In this document: piece after piece, positions 32,494-41,538 of the stretch | Numbering within the stretch: the first letter of the stretch is position 1 | How the letters are laid out: every line of letters starts with the position of its first letter | Assembly: GCA_026400815.1 (NCBI GenBank) | Contig: JAPLOI010000033.1 | Span: forward strand, 107,195 to 171,194 | From: Alphaproteobacteria bacterium | GTDB lineage: Bacteria; Pseudomonadota; Alphaproteobacteria; Acetobacterales; Acetobacteraceae | Direction: 5' to 3' | Length of the DNA: 64,000 nt | Notes under the pieces: generated by a model | Told to the model about the DNA's origin: nothing | Databases searched by the model: none | Seen by the model: only the letters and a program-made list of their open reading frames with translations | Position numbers and translations under genes: made by a program

Positions 32494-33902
32494 GCGGCTT
32501 TCCGCAGCCCCGCAAAGGCCTGCAAGGCCCGGTCACGCCCGGCCGCGAGATCCACGATCGGGGCCGGATAGGTCGCGCCCAGCCGAACCCCCGCCGCTTG
32601 CAGCACCAGCGCCGGCGCCTCCCACGGCGCATGGATCACACTCTCCGGCAGCCGGGCCAGTTCCGGCACGAAGCGGCGGACATAGGTGCCGTCGGGGTCG
32701 AACTTCTTGCCCTGCAGCACCGGGTTGAACACCCGGAAATACGGCGCCGCATCCGCCCCGCAGCCGGCCACCCACTGCCAGCTGGCCGCGTTCTGCGCCA
32801 GATCGGCATCCACCAGCGTGTCCCAGAACCAGGCCTCGCCTGCCTGCCATGGGATCATCAGGTGCTTGGCCAGGAAACTCGCCACGACCATGCGCACCCG
32901 GTTGTGCATCCAGCCGGTCTGCCAAAGCTGCCGCATCCCGGCATCCACGATCGGCACCCCGGTACGCCCCTGTTGCCAGGCGCGCAGCCCGGCCGGGTCG
33001 TCCCGCCACGGCATCGCCGCGAAGTCCGCGCGCAACGGCGCCTCCGGCAAGGCCTGATGATGCCACAGCAGATGGGCGGCGAATTCCCGCCACAGCACCT
33101 CGTCGCGGAACTTCTCGCAGGCCGCGCCGGCATGCCACACCTGCCGCGACGAGATCTCCCCGAAGGCGAAATAGGGCGAGAGCCGGGAGGTTGAATCCAC
33201 CCCCGGCACATCCCGCTCGCCACGGTAGTGCCCGATCCGCTCGGCCACGAAGGCAGCCAGCCGCGCCTGCGCCCCGGCCTCGCCCGGCACCCAGGCGGCC
33301 CGCAGCCCACCCGCCCAATCCGGCGTGCGCGGCAGCAGATCCCAGGATGCCAACGGGTCCGACGCCACTTCCGGCCCCGCCGGGATCGCCCCCGGCGCTG
33401 GCACCGGCATGGGAACTGCCCCGCTGGCCCGGAACGCCCGTGCGAAGGGCGAAAACACGCCATAGGGCCCACCCGCCTGGGTGCGCAGCCGATCGGGATG
33501 ATGCAGGAGTGCCGTCATATGGCAGTGCAGCTTCACCGGCCCCAGCGCGGCGATCACCCGGCGATAGGTCTCGCGCGCCCACGGCTCGGTGGGAATGCCG
33601 GCATGCACCTCCGCCGCACCGGTCTCGGCCACCAGGCGCGGGATCACCTCCTCGAACCGCCCGCGCCGCAGCACAAGACGTGCGCCGCGTGCGGCCAGCT
33701 CCGCCGCCAGTTCCGCGAGGCTGTGATGCAGCCACCACCGGCTCGCCCCGCCCGGCGCCCAGGCTCCCGGGCTTTCCTCGTCCAGCACGAACACCGGCAG
33801 CACCGGGCGCCCTGTGGCCAGCGCCGCCTCCAGGGCCGGGTTGTCGGCCAAGCGCAACTCACGGCGCAGCCACAGCAAGACAGGTGATCGGGAGGCACTC
33901 AC
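32490..33902 (-). CDS. phrB: Deoxyribodipyrimidine photolyase (class I, FAD)
   Basis: This 470-residue photolyase has an N-terminal alpha/beta antenna domain (LLWLRRELRLADNPAL) and a helical FAD domain with GVDSTSRLSPYFAFGEIS. It also has TGVPIVDAGMRQLWQTGWMHN, the signature WQWVAGCGADAAPYFRVFNP and QGKKFDPDG. It repairs UV cyclobutane pyrimidine dimers using blue light. The tryptophan chain residues and the NAASWQW segment characteristic of CPD photolyases are present. The gene precedes the metallophosphoesterase with a 4-bp overlap and stands near the DNA-repair block that starts at 35.3 kb. Confidence 0.95.
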   Translation of the reverse strand: MSASRSPVLLWLRRELRLADNPALEAALATGRPVLPVFVLDEESPGAWAPGGASRWWLHHSLAELAAELAARGARLVLRRGRFEEVIPRLVAETGAAEVHAGIPTEPWARETYRRVIAALGPVKLHCHMTALLHHPDRLRTQAGGPYGVFSPFARAFRASGAVPMPVPAPGAIPAGPEVASDPLASWDLLPRTPDWAGGLRAAWVPGEAGAQARLAAFVAERIGHYRGERDVPGVDSTSRLSPYFAFGEISSRQVWHAGAACEKFRDEVLWREFAAHLLWHHQALPEAPLRADFAAMPWRDDPAGLRAWQQGRTGVPIVDAGMRQLWQTGWMHNRVRMVVASFLAKHLMIPWQAGEAWFWDTLVDADLAQNAASWQWVAGCGADAAPYFRVFNPVLQGKKFDPDGTYVRRFVPELARLPESVIHAPWEAPALVLQAAGVRLGATYPAPIVDLAAGRDRALQAFAGLRKAA

Positions 33903-33968
33903 GGCGCGATCGACGCTCCTGGCAGAAACATCCCTGTCATATGGGGCGCTGCCGCCGGTACAACACCC

Positions 33969-35339
33969 TCATCCGGCGGCGTAGCGCGCCCGCAACTCCT
34001 TGCCGATCGCCGCCTCGTCCACCAGCTTGCCGCCGGCATACACCACGGAGGCCACCTCGCCGCCGCGCCCGCGCACCAGCCGGGCGGCCTCGCCATGGCT
34101 GCCGAACCCGCCGGACTTGCGGATCACCGCCGCATCCGCCCCGGTCACCTCCAGCTCGGACACGTCGGCGAACGGGTTCGCCTGCCCCGGCACGGCCACG
34201 AACACCGTATTGCCCATCGGCACCAGATCGACCGCATCCCACAAAGACCACCACCGCCCGCCCCAGCCCGCCACCGCCTTGCCGGGTGCGCCGTGCTTCT
34301 GGAAGGCGCGCAGGATGTGCACCACCCCCTCCAGCAGCAGCGCCGGATTGCCGTCCGCCGCATTGGTCAGCACGGAGACGGTCAGCTTCTGCGAGGGGAT
34401 CGTCGCCGTCTGCGTCTTCACGCCCTGGAATCCGCCGGAATGGCCGTACATCTCCCAATCCCCCACGCGCCCATGGATGGTGCCGAGCCCATAGTGCCGG
34501 TCCCCCGCGGTATCCGGCACCGGCCATTGCCGCCGCGTGATTTCCCGCCGGCTCGCCGCGGAGAGGATGCTCTTCGGCGCCGCCGGATCCAGCGTGGCAT
34601 AGAACCGCGCGAGGTCCCCGGCGGTGGAAAGGAACCCGGTGGCCGAGGCCAGGGCATGGGTGCAGTTGTCGGCCGGGATCACCAGCCGCTCGCCCAGCGC
34701 CCATTTGGAGGAATGGCCCCGGCTGGTCTTCACCTTCGGCCCTACCGGCGCATCCGGCGCGGTGTTCTCCAGCCCCGCCTTCTTCACCACCTCGCGCGCG
34801 ATCCAGCTGTTGTAGCTCTCGCCCGTCACCGCCGCGATCACCAGCCCGGCCAGACCGAAGGCGTGGTTGCTGTATTTCATGCGCGTGTTGGCCGGGATCA
34901 CCGGCGCCTCGGCCAGCGCCGCGTGCAACTCCGCCTCATTCAGGAACGGCCGCCGATCCTGCCACTGCCCGGTGTCGTCGCCATCGCGCACGATGCCGGC
35001 AGTGTGGCTCAGCAGTTGCGCGATCGTGGCCTTCGCCACCTCGGGGTGCAGCCCCTGCACGTATTGCCCGGCCGCGTCGTCCAGCCGCAGCTTGCCCGCC
35101 TCCAGCAGCCGCATGATCCCCACGGCGGTGAAGGTCTTGGAATGGGAGGCCACGCGGAACAGATGCTTCGGCGTCAGCGCCTCGCCGGTGCCGAGGTTCG
35201 CCACCCCGAAGGCCTGGTCCAGCACCAGCTTGCCCCCTTGCGCCACCGCCACCGCGATCCCCGGCATCTCCGTGATCCGGCGCTGGTGCGCGATCCATTG
35301 CGGGATATAGGCGAGGGCAGGGGCGAACCAGTCGGCCAT
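33969..35339 (-). CDS. Serine hydrolase, beta-lactamase family with C-terminal extra domain
   Basis: This 456-residue class C-like serine hydrolase has SxxK as SHSK (Ser65, Lys68), the second motif YSN in MKYSNHAFGLAG, and HSGGFQG in the place of the third motif. About 120 residues after the hydrolase domain (from ILRAFQKHG on) form a beta-rich tail (AVDLVPMGNTVFVAVPGQ) as in longer family members. No signal peptide is seen. The protein is complete in the three-motif set, unlike the hydrolase at 22.9 kb. It lies alone between photolyase and pdeM. Substrate unknown. Confidence 0.87.
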   Translation of the reverse strand: MADWFAPALAYIPQWIAHQRRITEMPGIAVAVAQGGKLVLDQAFGVANLGTGEALTPKHLFRVASHSKTFTAVGIMRLLEAGKLRLDDAAGQYVQGLHPEVAKATIAQLLSHTAGIVRDGDDTGQWQDRRPFLNEAELHAALAEAPVIPANTRMKYSNHAFGLAGLVIAAVTGESYNSWIAREVVKKAGLENTAPDAPVGPKVKTSRGHSSKWALGERLVIPADNCTHALASATGFLSTAGDLARFYATLDPAAPKSILSAASRREITRRQWPVPDTAGDRHYGLGTIHGRVGDWEMYGHSGGFQGVKTQTATIPSQKLTVSVLTNAADGNPALLLEGVVHILRAFQKHGAPGKAVAGWGGRWWSLWDAVDLVPMGNTVFVAVPGQANPFADVSELEVTGADAAVIRKSGGFGSHGEAARLVRGRGGEVASVVYAGGKLVDEAAIGKELRARYAAG

Positions 35340-35363
35340 GGCGTCCGTCTCCGGTCTGGAAAA

Positions 35364-36077
35364 CTACAGCTTGAGCGTGGATTGCCCGGCCGGCAACGGG
35401 TCCCGCGCCGCCCACCCCTGGTAGGGAAAGCCGAACAGCCGCCCCTGGCCCAGCAGGAACACCCGCCCGCCCTGCGGAAACAGCGCCGCAATGGCACGGT
35501 CCTGCACATCCAGCCCGCCGGTATAGGCCCCCAGCGCCGGCAGGATCAGGCGCCGCGAATCGGCCACGAAGCACGGCCGCACCACCGTCGTCCCCCGCGT
35601 TGGAATGCGTGCCTTGGGGTGGAAATGTCCGCTGATTTCTTCCGTGGCACCTGGTCGGGCCTGGTGCCGGAACACCAGCCCGCCCAGCACGAACTCCACC
35701 GCCGCCTCGCCCGGCAAGCCCGCAGGCGCATCCGGGTCATGGTTGCCCAGCACCCACACCAGCCGCGTCGCCCGCGCCATCAGCCCCAGCCGCTCCCGCT
35801 CCGCCACGCCCAGGCGCGAGGCCCCGGCCCGGTCGTGGAAGGAATCACCCAGCAGCACCGTCACCTCCGGCCGATGCCGCCGCAGCAGCCCGGCCAGCCG
35901 GTCCAGCGTGACCGTGCTGTCCCAGGGCGGCAGCAGGCTCCCCTTCGCCGCCGCCGCCGAGCCCTTTTCCAGATGCAGGTCGGCCACCGCCATCAGCTTG
36001 CGGGCCGGCCACAGCACGGCCCCGCCGGCATCGAGCACCAGCCGCTCTCCGCCCAGGCACAGATCAGTTTCAGTCAT
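35364..36077 (-). CDS. pdeM: Ligase-associated DNA damage response endonuclease PdeM
   Basis: This 237-residue metallophosphoesterase of the ligase-associated type has ADLHLEKGSAAA (metal ligands, with the group-specific EKGS), LLGDSFHD, LGNHDPDAP and ISGHFHPKA, and a C-terminal RLILPALGAYTGGLDV. This set marks the PdeM branch, which occurs almost only beside a DEXH helicase, a metallo-beta-lactamase exonuclease and an ATP-dependent ligase. All three partners are found downstream in this window, from 38.3 to 44.6 kb. PdeM is thought to process DNA ends in damage repair. It is separated from the helicase by a DUF6311 membrane gene, which is unusual. Confidence 0.88.
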   Translation of the reverse strand: MTETDLCLGGERLVLDAGGAVLWPARKLMAVADLHLEKGSAAAAKGSLLPPWDSTVTLDRLAGLLRRHRPEVTVLLGDSFHDRAGASRLGVAERERLGLMARATRLVWVLGNHDPDAPAGLPGEAAVEFVLGGLVFRHQARPGATEEISGHFHPKARIPTRGTTVVRPCFVADSRRLILPALGAYTGGLDVQDRAIAALFPQGGRVFLLGQGRLFGFPYQGWAARDPLPAGQSTLKL

Positions 36078-36107
36078 GCGCCATTGAAGCGGTGCCGGCG
36101 CCCGGGC

Positions 36108-38219
36108 TCAAGGGGCGGCGGCATCGCCTGGCAGCACCGTCAGCCGATGCAGGCGGATGCCCGCCCAGCGCACTGGCATGGGCTTGCCGCGCACGCGCGG
36201 GTCCACCGGCTCCGGGATCTGGATCACCACCCGCACGATGCTGCCGGGCTCACCCACCGGGGCGATCTCCAGCGCCATTGGTGCCACCTGCGCATCGGCC
36301 AGCGTCAGCTCCTGCCGCGCCTGGGGGGCGGCGGACCAGACATTGGGCCCGGCGCTGGCCAGAACCCGGTTGGGCCGCCCCTCGCGCGCGCCGATCCCTT
36401 CCGCCTCCAGCCTCAGGCGCAGTTTCGCACCGTCCTGCAAGGCGGGCATCCGGAACAGCAGAACGGCACGCGGCCCGTTCGACCAGTACCGCGCCACCGG
36501 GTCCCGCACCCAACCCCAGCCCAGGAACGGCGCAAGCGCGTCGCCCTCCACCACCTGGCCCAATCCGAGCGGCAGCACGGCGCCACCGAGCTCCGACATC
36601 TCCCAGCCCGTCATGGGGTCTGTGGCGCAGAGGATCATGGCCTGGCCCCGGCGGCATCGCGCCCCAGGGCCCAGCAACGCGCCGCGCAGGCTCGCCATCG
36701 CCTTGTCGCCGACATAGGCCCGCACTTCACCCGGCCGCAGTTGCAGTTCCAGGGCATCGCTCGTTACACCCTCGCACGAGCGCTGCGCCGGCTCGCGCGA
36801 CATCCTGACATCACTCAGCGGAATACCGGCCCGGATCGCATCCAGCCGTAGACGATCAATCGGCCCGGTCGCCGGCGCCGGTGCGCCACAGGAGGAAACT
36901 GACGTCAGCAACGTCGCCCGCGCCGGCAACGCCACGCCACCACTCCGGTCCACCCCGGTGGTGGCATAGGCCTGCACGGCGGCGCGCAGCGGGGCGGCAT
37001 CCACCCATTGCAGCAGGGCGGCAACGGCCAGCACCAGCACGGCCCATGGCTGGCGCATTCGTTGGGCGACAATCGCAAGCGGCACGATCGCCAGCAGATA
37101 CGCAACGGGCCAGAACAGCCGGCCACTGGCCCGTACTGGCCCCATCACGCGCTCGACGATATAGGCATCGATCGAGACAACCGGCCACGGGCCGAGATAC
37201 GCCTTGTGCGTCACGGCCATCCCGGCCAGCACCAACAGCACGGCGGCATGCCCGATCCACAGCCGCCAGGGCGGCAGCGTCGCGCGGCCGGATAAAAGCA
37301 GCCACACCGCGACGGCCAACAGCAGCAGCCCTCCGGCACCGAGGTAGTTGAGCCCCTCGTACTGGCCCGCGGTCGCGTCGATCACCGGCAGATCCGGTCC
37401 GAACATCCCGGAACGCTGCGGCCAGAACGGCGAGGCCAAGTTCATCGAATAATGGCCGTATCCGAAATCCCCCCCGCCCGTCACGCCGGCCAGGAACGCG
37501 AACAGGCCATAGGGGATGGCCGTGCTGGCCACGAACCCCGCCAGCGCGCGCGCCACGCCACGCCGCGCCAGAACGCAGGCGATCAGTGGCGCCGCGAACA
37601 GGGGGCACAGCAGCACGAAGAGGAAGGGATGGATGAAGATGGCCACCGTTGCCAGCGCCACCGCCTGCCACCACCGCCCGCGGCTGCCCCCCACCATCCG
37701 GATCGACCAGCCAAGGCCCAGCAACACCAGGAAGTGGCCGACGAGATTGATGTGGCCAAGGTTCTCATGCCCGATCCGCGCCAGCAGCGCCGGAAACGAC
37801 AGCGCAAGCACAGATGCCGCCAACGCCGCCTCCAGCGATCGCGCCCCCAGGCTGCGCACCAGATACACCGCGGCCACCGGCTGCAGCACGAGGCACAGCC
37901 CCAGCCACGCGCCGAACAGGTTCACCGGCCGCCCGGTCACGCTGGCCGCCAGCTTGGCCAGCACCGAGACCAGCGGATTGCTGTCGGTCAGCGCGATGCT
38001 GACGCCCTCGGGCCAGCGCAAGGTACGGGCCAGCAGCGGCGGCCACTGCCAGGGCTCCTGTTGGAACGCGAGGTGCCCGGTCAGGTTCTGCGCCAGGTCG
38101 TCCGGCGGGGAGTGCCACACCGCGCCCGTGCCCATCAGCACCTCAAGCGGCAGCAGCAGCCATACGAAACCGGCACCCAGCAGCGCAGCCGCCCAATAGG
38201 TCGATGCAGGCCCTCGCAC
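36108..38219 (-). CDS. DUF6311 family polytopic membrane protein (GT-C-like)
   Basis: This protein has about 703 residues with roughly ten hydrophobic segments in the first 450 and a soluble C-terminal part. The pattern DLAQNLTGHLAFQQEPWQWP and TDSNPLVSVLAKL matches DUF6311 membrane proteins, whose topology resembles GT-C glycosyltransferases that use lipid-linked sugars. The C-terminal region (PGEVRAYVGDKA and LRLRLEAEGI) looks beta-rich and probably extracytoplasmic. I chose GTG 38219, with GGAG 10 nt upstream; GTG 38261 is an alternative. It lies between pdeM and the helicase of the DNA-repair module, with no evident functional link. Confidence 0.75.
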   Translation of the reverse strand: MRGPASTYWAAALLGAGFVWLLLPLEVLMGTGAVWHSPPDDLAQNLTGHLAFQQEPWQWPPLLARTLRWPEGVSIALTDSNPLVSVLAKLAASVTGRPVNLFGAWLGLCLVLQPVAAVYLVRSLGARSLEAALAASVLALSFPALLARIGHENLGHINLVGHFLVLLGLGWSIRMVGGSRGRWWQAVALATVAIFIHPFLFVLLCPLFAAPLIACVLARRGVARALAGFVASTAIPYGLFAFLAGVTGGGDFGYGHYSMNLASPFWPQRSGMFGPDLPVIDATAGQYEGLNYLGAGGLLLLAVAVWLLLSGRATLPPWRLWIGHAAVLLVLAGMAVTHKAYLGPWPVVSIDAYIVERVMGPVRASGRLFWPVAYLLAIVPLAIVAQRMRQPWAVLVLAVAALLQWVDAAPLRAAVQAYATTGVDRSGGVALPARATLLTSVSSCGAPAPATGPIDRLRLDAIRAGIPLSDVRMSREPAQRSCEGVTSDALELQLRPGEVRAYVGDKAMASLRGALLGPGARCRRGQAMILCATDPMTGWEMSELGGAVLPLGLGQVVEGDALAPFLGWGWVRDPVARYWSNGPRAVLLFRMPALQDGAKLRLRLEAEGIGAREGRPNRVLASAGPNVWSAAPQARQELTLADAQVAPMALEIAPVGEPGSIVRVVIQIPEPVDPRVRGKPMPVRWAGIRLHRLTVLPGDAAAP

Positions 38220-38307
38220 CTCGACGGGTCTCCAGCAGTTCGTTCCGCCTGACAAAAGCACGCCCGCCGGCCCCCCGCCACTGCGGCCCGCACGCCACCC
38301 CCTGCCG

Positions 38308-40809
38308 CTACCGCAACGAAAGCCGCCCCTGCCGCCGGTCTGCCGGCACGCGCCGCGGCTCCGGCCGCCGCGGGCTCGGCCCCGGCGGCGCCACCTCGCC
38401 CATCGCCTCTGCCACCAGCGTCTCCGCCTCGGCCAGCAGCGCATCATCGCCCTCGCCGCTGCGCACGCTTTCCCGCCCGATCTCCAGCAGGATCGGCACC
38501 GCGAGCGGGGACACGCGCGAAAGGCTCACATGCCGGATACGCCGCTGTATGCGCCGCAGGAACTCGGCGATCCGGCCGAGATCGGTCAGCCCACCCGCCG
38601 CATCCGCCCGCGTGGCGCGCAGCAGCACGTGGTCCGGCTGATGCTTGCGCAGCACGTTGTAGATGAGGTCGGAATTCACCGTGACCTGCCGCCGGCTCTT
38701 CTCCTGGCCGGGATGGTGCCGCTCGATCAGCCCGGCAATCACTGCCACGTTGCGGAACGTCCGGCGCAGCATGGAGCTTTCCGCCAGCCACGCCTCCAGA
38801 TCGTCACCCAGCATGTCCTCCTCGAACAGCCGCGCCACGTCGGTCGGCGGCTGCGCGCTCCAGGTCGCCAGCACGTAGTCGGTGGCCACGAAGCCCAGCG
38901 GCTGGAATCCCATCCGCTCCATCCGCCGCGTCAGCAGCATCCCCAGCGTCTGGTGCGCATTGCGGCCCTCGAAGCAGTAGGCCACTAGGAAATGCACGTC
39001 CCCGCGCGGAAAGGTCTCCACCAGCAGCCCCTGCTTCCCCGGCAGGCGGGAGAGCGATTTCTGCAACTGCAGCCATTCCTGCACCGGCTCCGGAAAGCTC
39101 GGCCAGGTCGCGGGATCGTTCAGCATCGCCCGCACCCGCGCCGCGAGGTTCGTGCTCAGCGGCATCCGTCCGCCGGCATAGGCCGGCACCTTCGGCTCCC
39201 CGCTGCCGCCCTCCACCACCTCGATCCAGGTCTCGCGCAGCCGGAGGAAGCGCAGCAGGCGCCCGGCGAACATGAAGGTGTCACCCTCCACCAGCCCGTT
39301 GACGAAATACTCCTCCACCTCGCCCAGCGTGCCGCCGCCCCGGCCCGCGAGGCGCACCTTGATCATCGGCTCCTCCACGATGGTGCCGATATTCATCCGG
39401 TGCTGCCGCGCCACCCGCTCGCCCATCACCTGCACCCGCCCTTCGCTGTCGCGGAACAGTTTGCGGAATTGCTGGTAGGCCTGCAGCGAGTAGCCGCCGC
39501 TCTCCACGAATTCCAGCACATCGCGGAAATCCCGCCGCGACAGCTCCGCATAGGGCGAGGCACGCCGCACTTCCGCATACAGCTCCTCCGGCAGGAACGG
39601 CCCGGCGCAGGCCACGCCCAGCACGTGCTGCGCCAGCACATCCAGCCCCCCGGGGCGCGGCGCATCGCCATCCAGTTCCCCCGCCGCAACCCCTTGGATC
39701 GCCGCTTCGCATTCCAGCACCTCGAACCGGTTCGCCGGCACCAGGATCGCCCGGCTCGCCTCGTCCATCCGGTGGTTCGCCCGCCCCACCCGCTGCAACA
39801 GCCGCGACACCCCCTTCGGCGCGCCGATCTGCAGCACCTGGTCCACCCCGCCCCAGTCGATGCCGAGATCCAGGGAAGACGTCGCCACCACCGCCCGCAG
39901 CGCCCCGGCCGCCATCGCGCGTTCCACCTTCTGGCGCTGGTCCGGCTCCAGCGAGCCATGGTGGATGGCGATCGGCAGCGTCTCCTCGTTCAGCTTCCAG
40001 AGTTCCTGGAACATCAGCTCCGCCTGAGCGCGGGTATTCACAAACACGATCGTCATCCCCGCCGCGCGGATGCGCTCCAGCACCAGGGGCGCACTCGCCA
40101 GCCCCATATGCCCAGACCACGGCAGCCGCCCCTCCGGCAGCATCACCTCGATCGCCGGTGGCGCCCCTCCGGACACCTCCACAAGCCGCACGCCCCCGCC
40201 CCGACCGTCATCAGAGACAAAGGCCGCCAGTGCAGCGGGATGCGCCGCCGTTGCCGAAAGCCCAATCCGCCGCACCCCCGGCGCCAGAACTGCCAGCCGC
40301 GCCATCCCCAGCGCCAGCTGATCGCCGCGCTTGGTGCCGGCCAGCGCATGCACCTCGTCCACCACGATGGCCTTCAAGGTGGCGAAGAACACCGCGCCCT
40401 CGGGCTGGGAGACCAGAACGGCCAGGCTCTCCGGCGTCGTCAGCAGGATGTTCGGTGGCGCCTCCTTTTGCTGCTTGCGCTTCGCCGTGGAGGTATCCCC
40501 GGTGCGCGTGTCGATCGAGATCGACAGCCCCATCTCCTCCACCGGCGCCATCAGGTTGCGCGCGATATCGGCGGCCAGCGCCTTCAGCGGCGAGACGTAC
40601 AGCGTGTGCAAGCCGGGGCAGGGCGCTTCATGCAGATCCACCAGGCTCGGCAAAAACCCCGCCAGCGTCTTGCCGCCGCCGGTCGGCGCCGTCAGCAACA
40701 CGCTCGCCCCATCCCGCGCCGCCGCCAGCACGTCCAGCTGGTGCGCCCGCGGCACCCAGCCGCGCCACACGAACCAGCCGGCAAAGGGTTCTGGTAATGT
40801 TCCCACCAT
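38308..40809 (-). CDS. Ligase-associated DNA damage response DEXH box helicase (Lhr-like)
   Basis: This 833-residue superfamily 2 helicase has Walker A APTGGGKT (Lys47), the DEVH box at residues 151-154, SAT in GLSATAAHP, the second RecA domain with IHHGSLEPDQRQ and VATSSLDLGIDWG, and motif VI QRVGRANHR. The C-terminal winged-helix and Lhr-core regions follow. The length and the pattern fit the ligase-associated helicase that unwinds damaged DNA together with exonuclease, ligase and PdeM. It is divergently transcribed from the toxin-antitoxin pair (gap 79 bp). Its stop lies 88 nt before the chosen DUF6311 start. Confidence 0.92.
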   Translation of the reverse strand: MVGTLPEPFAGWFVWRGWVPRAHQLDVLAAARDGASVLLTAPTGGGKTLAGFLPSLVDLHEAPCPGLHTLYVSPLKALAADIARNLMAPVEEMGLSISIDTRTGDTSTAKRKQQKEAPPNILLTTPESLAVLVSQPEGAVFFATLKAIVVDEVHALAGTKRGDQLALGMARLAVLAPGVRRIGLSATAAHPAALAAFVSDDGRGGGVRLVEVSGGAPPAIEVMLPEGRLPWSGHMGLASAPLVLERIRAAGMTIVFVNTRAQAELMFQELWKLNEETLPIAIHHGSLEPDQRQKVERAMAAGALRAVVATSSLDLGIDWGGVDQVLQIGAPKGVSRLLQRVGRANHRMDEASRAILVPANRFEVLECEAAIQGVAAGELDGDAPRPGGLDVLAQHVLGVACAGPFLPEELYAEVRRASPYAELSRRDFRDVLEFVESGGYSLQAYQQFRKLFRDSEGRVQVMGERVARQHRMNIGTIVEEPMIKVRLAGRGGGTLGEVEEYFVNGLVEGDTFMFAGRLLRFLRLRETWIEVVEGGSGEPKVPAYAGGRMPLSTNLAARVRAMLNDPATWPSFPEPVQEWLQLQKSLSRLPGKQGLLVETFPRGDVHFLVAYCFEGRNAHQTLGMLLTRRMERMGFQPLGFVATDYVLATWSAQPPTDVARLFEEDMLGDDLEAWLAESSMLRRTFRNVAVIAGLIERHHPGQEKSRRQVTVNSDLIYNVLRKHQPDHVLLRATRADAAGGLTDLGRIAEFLRRIQRRIRHVSLSRVSPLAVPILLEIGRESVRSGEGDDALLAEAETLVAEAMGEVAPPGPSPRRPEPRRVPADRRQGRLSLR

Positions 40810-40888
40810 CAGCGCAACTTAGGCTGTGCCACAAGGTGGCGAAAGCCCAGCGTGGCATCACCCCCTGCCACTGTGATACTGTGGAGCC

Positions 40889-41128
40889 ATGAAGAACATC
40901 ACAGTTTCCGTGGACGACGACACCTATCGCCGCGCCCGCATCAAGGCCGCCGAGCGCGACACCTCCGTCTCTGCCCTTGTCCGCGATTTCCTCAACGGCC
41001 TCGTCCGCGAGGAGAGCGAGTTCGAGCGCCTGAAGCGCGAGGAAAAGGAACTGCGCGCCTCGATCAAGGGCTTTTCCGCGTCCGACCGCCTGCCGCGCGA
41101 GGAGCTCTACGACCGCGGCCGGAAATGA
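40889..41128 (+). CDS. VapB-like ribbon-helix-helix antitoxin
   Basis: This 79-residue protein opens with an RHH fold: strand KNITVSVDDDTYR, helix RRARIKAAERDT and helix SVSALVRDFLNGLVR. The C-terminal half is charged (EFERLKREEKELRAS) and should wrap the toxin. It overlaps the downstream PIN toxin by 4 bp (ATGA), the standard layout for type II toxin-antitoxin pairs, where the antitoxin also represses its own promoter. A partial palindrome CCAC-tgtgatact-GTGG lies just upstream of the start and could be its operator. The pair is inserted between two DNA-repair genes. Confidence 0.85.
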   Translation: MKNITVSVDDDTYRRARIKAAERDTSVSALVRDFLNGLVREESEFERLKREEKELRASIKGFSASDRLPREELYDRGRK

Positions 41129-41538
41129 CGCGCCGCTTCCTCGACACCAACATCCTCCTCTACGCCATCAGCGACCGCCCGCACGAAACCGCCAAGCGCC
41201 GCATTGCCGATGAAGTGCTGGACCAGGACGACAACGCCCTCTCGGTCCAGGTCCTGCAGGAATTCTACCACCAATCCACCCGGCCCAGCCGCCCTGATGC
41301 CATCACCCACGCCAAGGCCGTCGCCATCGTGCACAGCCTCAGCCGCTTCCCGGTGCAGCCGATGACCCTCGCTGTCCTGCACGAAGCCTTCGCCATCCGG
41401 CAGGCAACGGGATACAGCTACTGGGACAGCGCCATCCTCGCCGCCGCCGCCCAGCTCGGCTGCACCGAGGTGCTCTCAGAAGACATGCAGCACGACCGCC
41501 GCATTGCCGGCCTGCGCATCGTGAACCCCTTCGCGTGA
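41125..41538 (+). CDS. VapC-like PIN-domain toxin
   Basis: This 137-residue PIN-domain ribonuclease has the acidic metal-binding residues Asp7 in RFLDTNILLY, Glu46 in VLQEFYH, Asp101 in YWDSAILAAA and Asp120 in SEDMQHD. This is the usual order of VapC toxins, which cleave tRNA or rRNA when free of antitoxin. The start overlaps the antitoxin stop (ATGA) and its own stop overlaps the exonuclease start (GTGA), so antitoxin, toxin and repair exonuclease are translationally chained. Confidence 0.88.
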   Translation: MTRRFLDTNILLYAISDRPHETAKRRIADEVLDQDDNALSVQVLQEFYHQSTRPSRPDAITHAKAVAIVHSLSRFPVQPMTLAVLHEAFAIRQATGYSYWDSAILAAAAQLGCTEVLSEDMQHDRRIAGLRIVNPFA

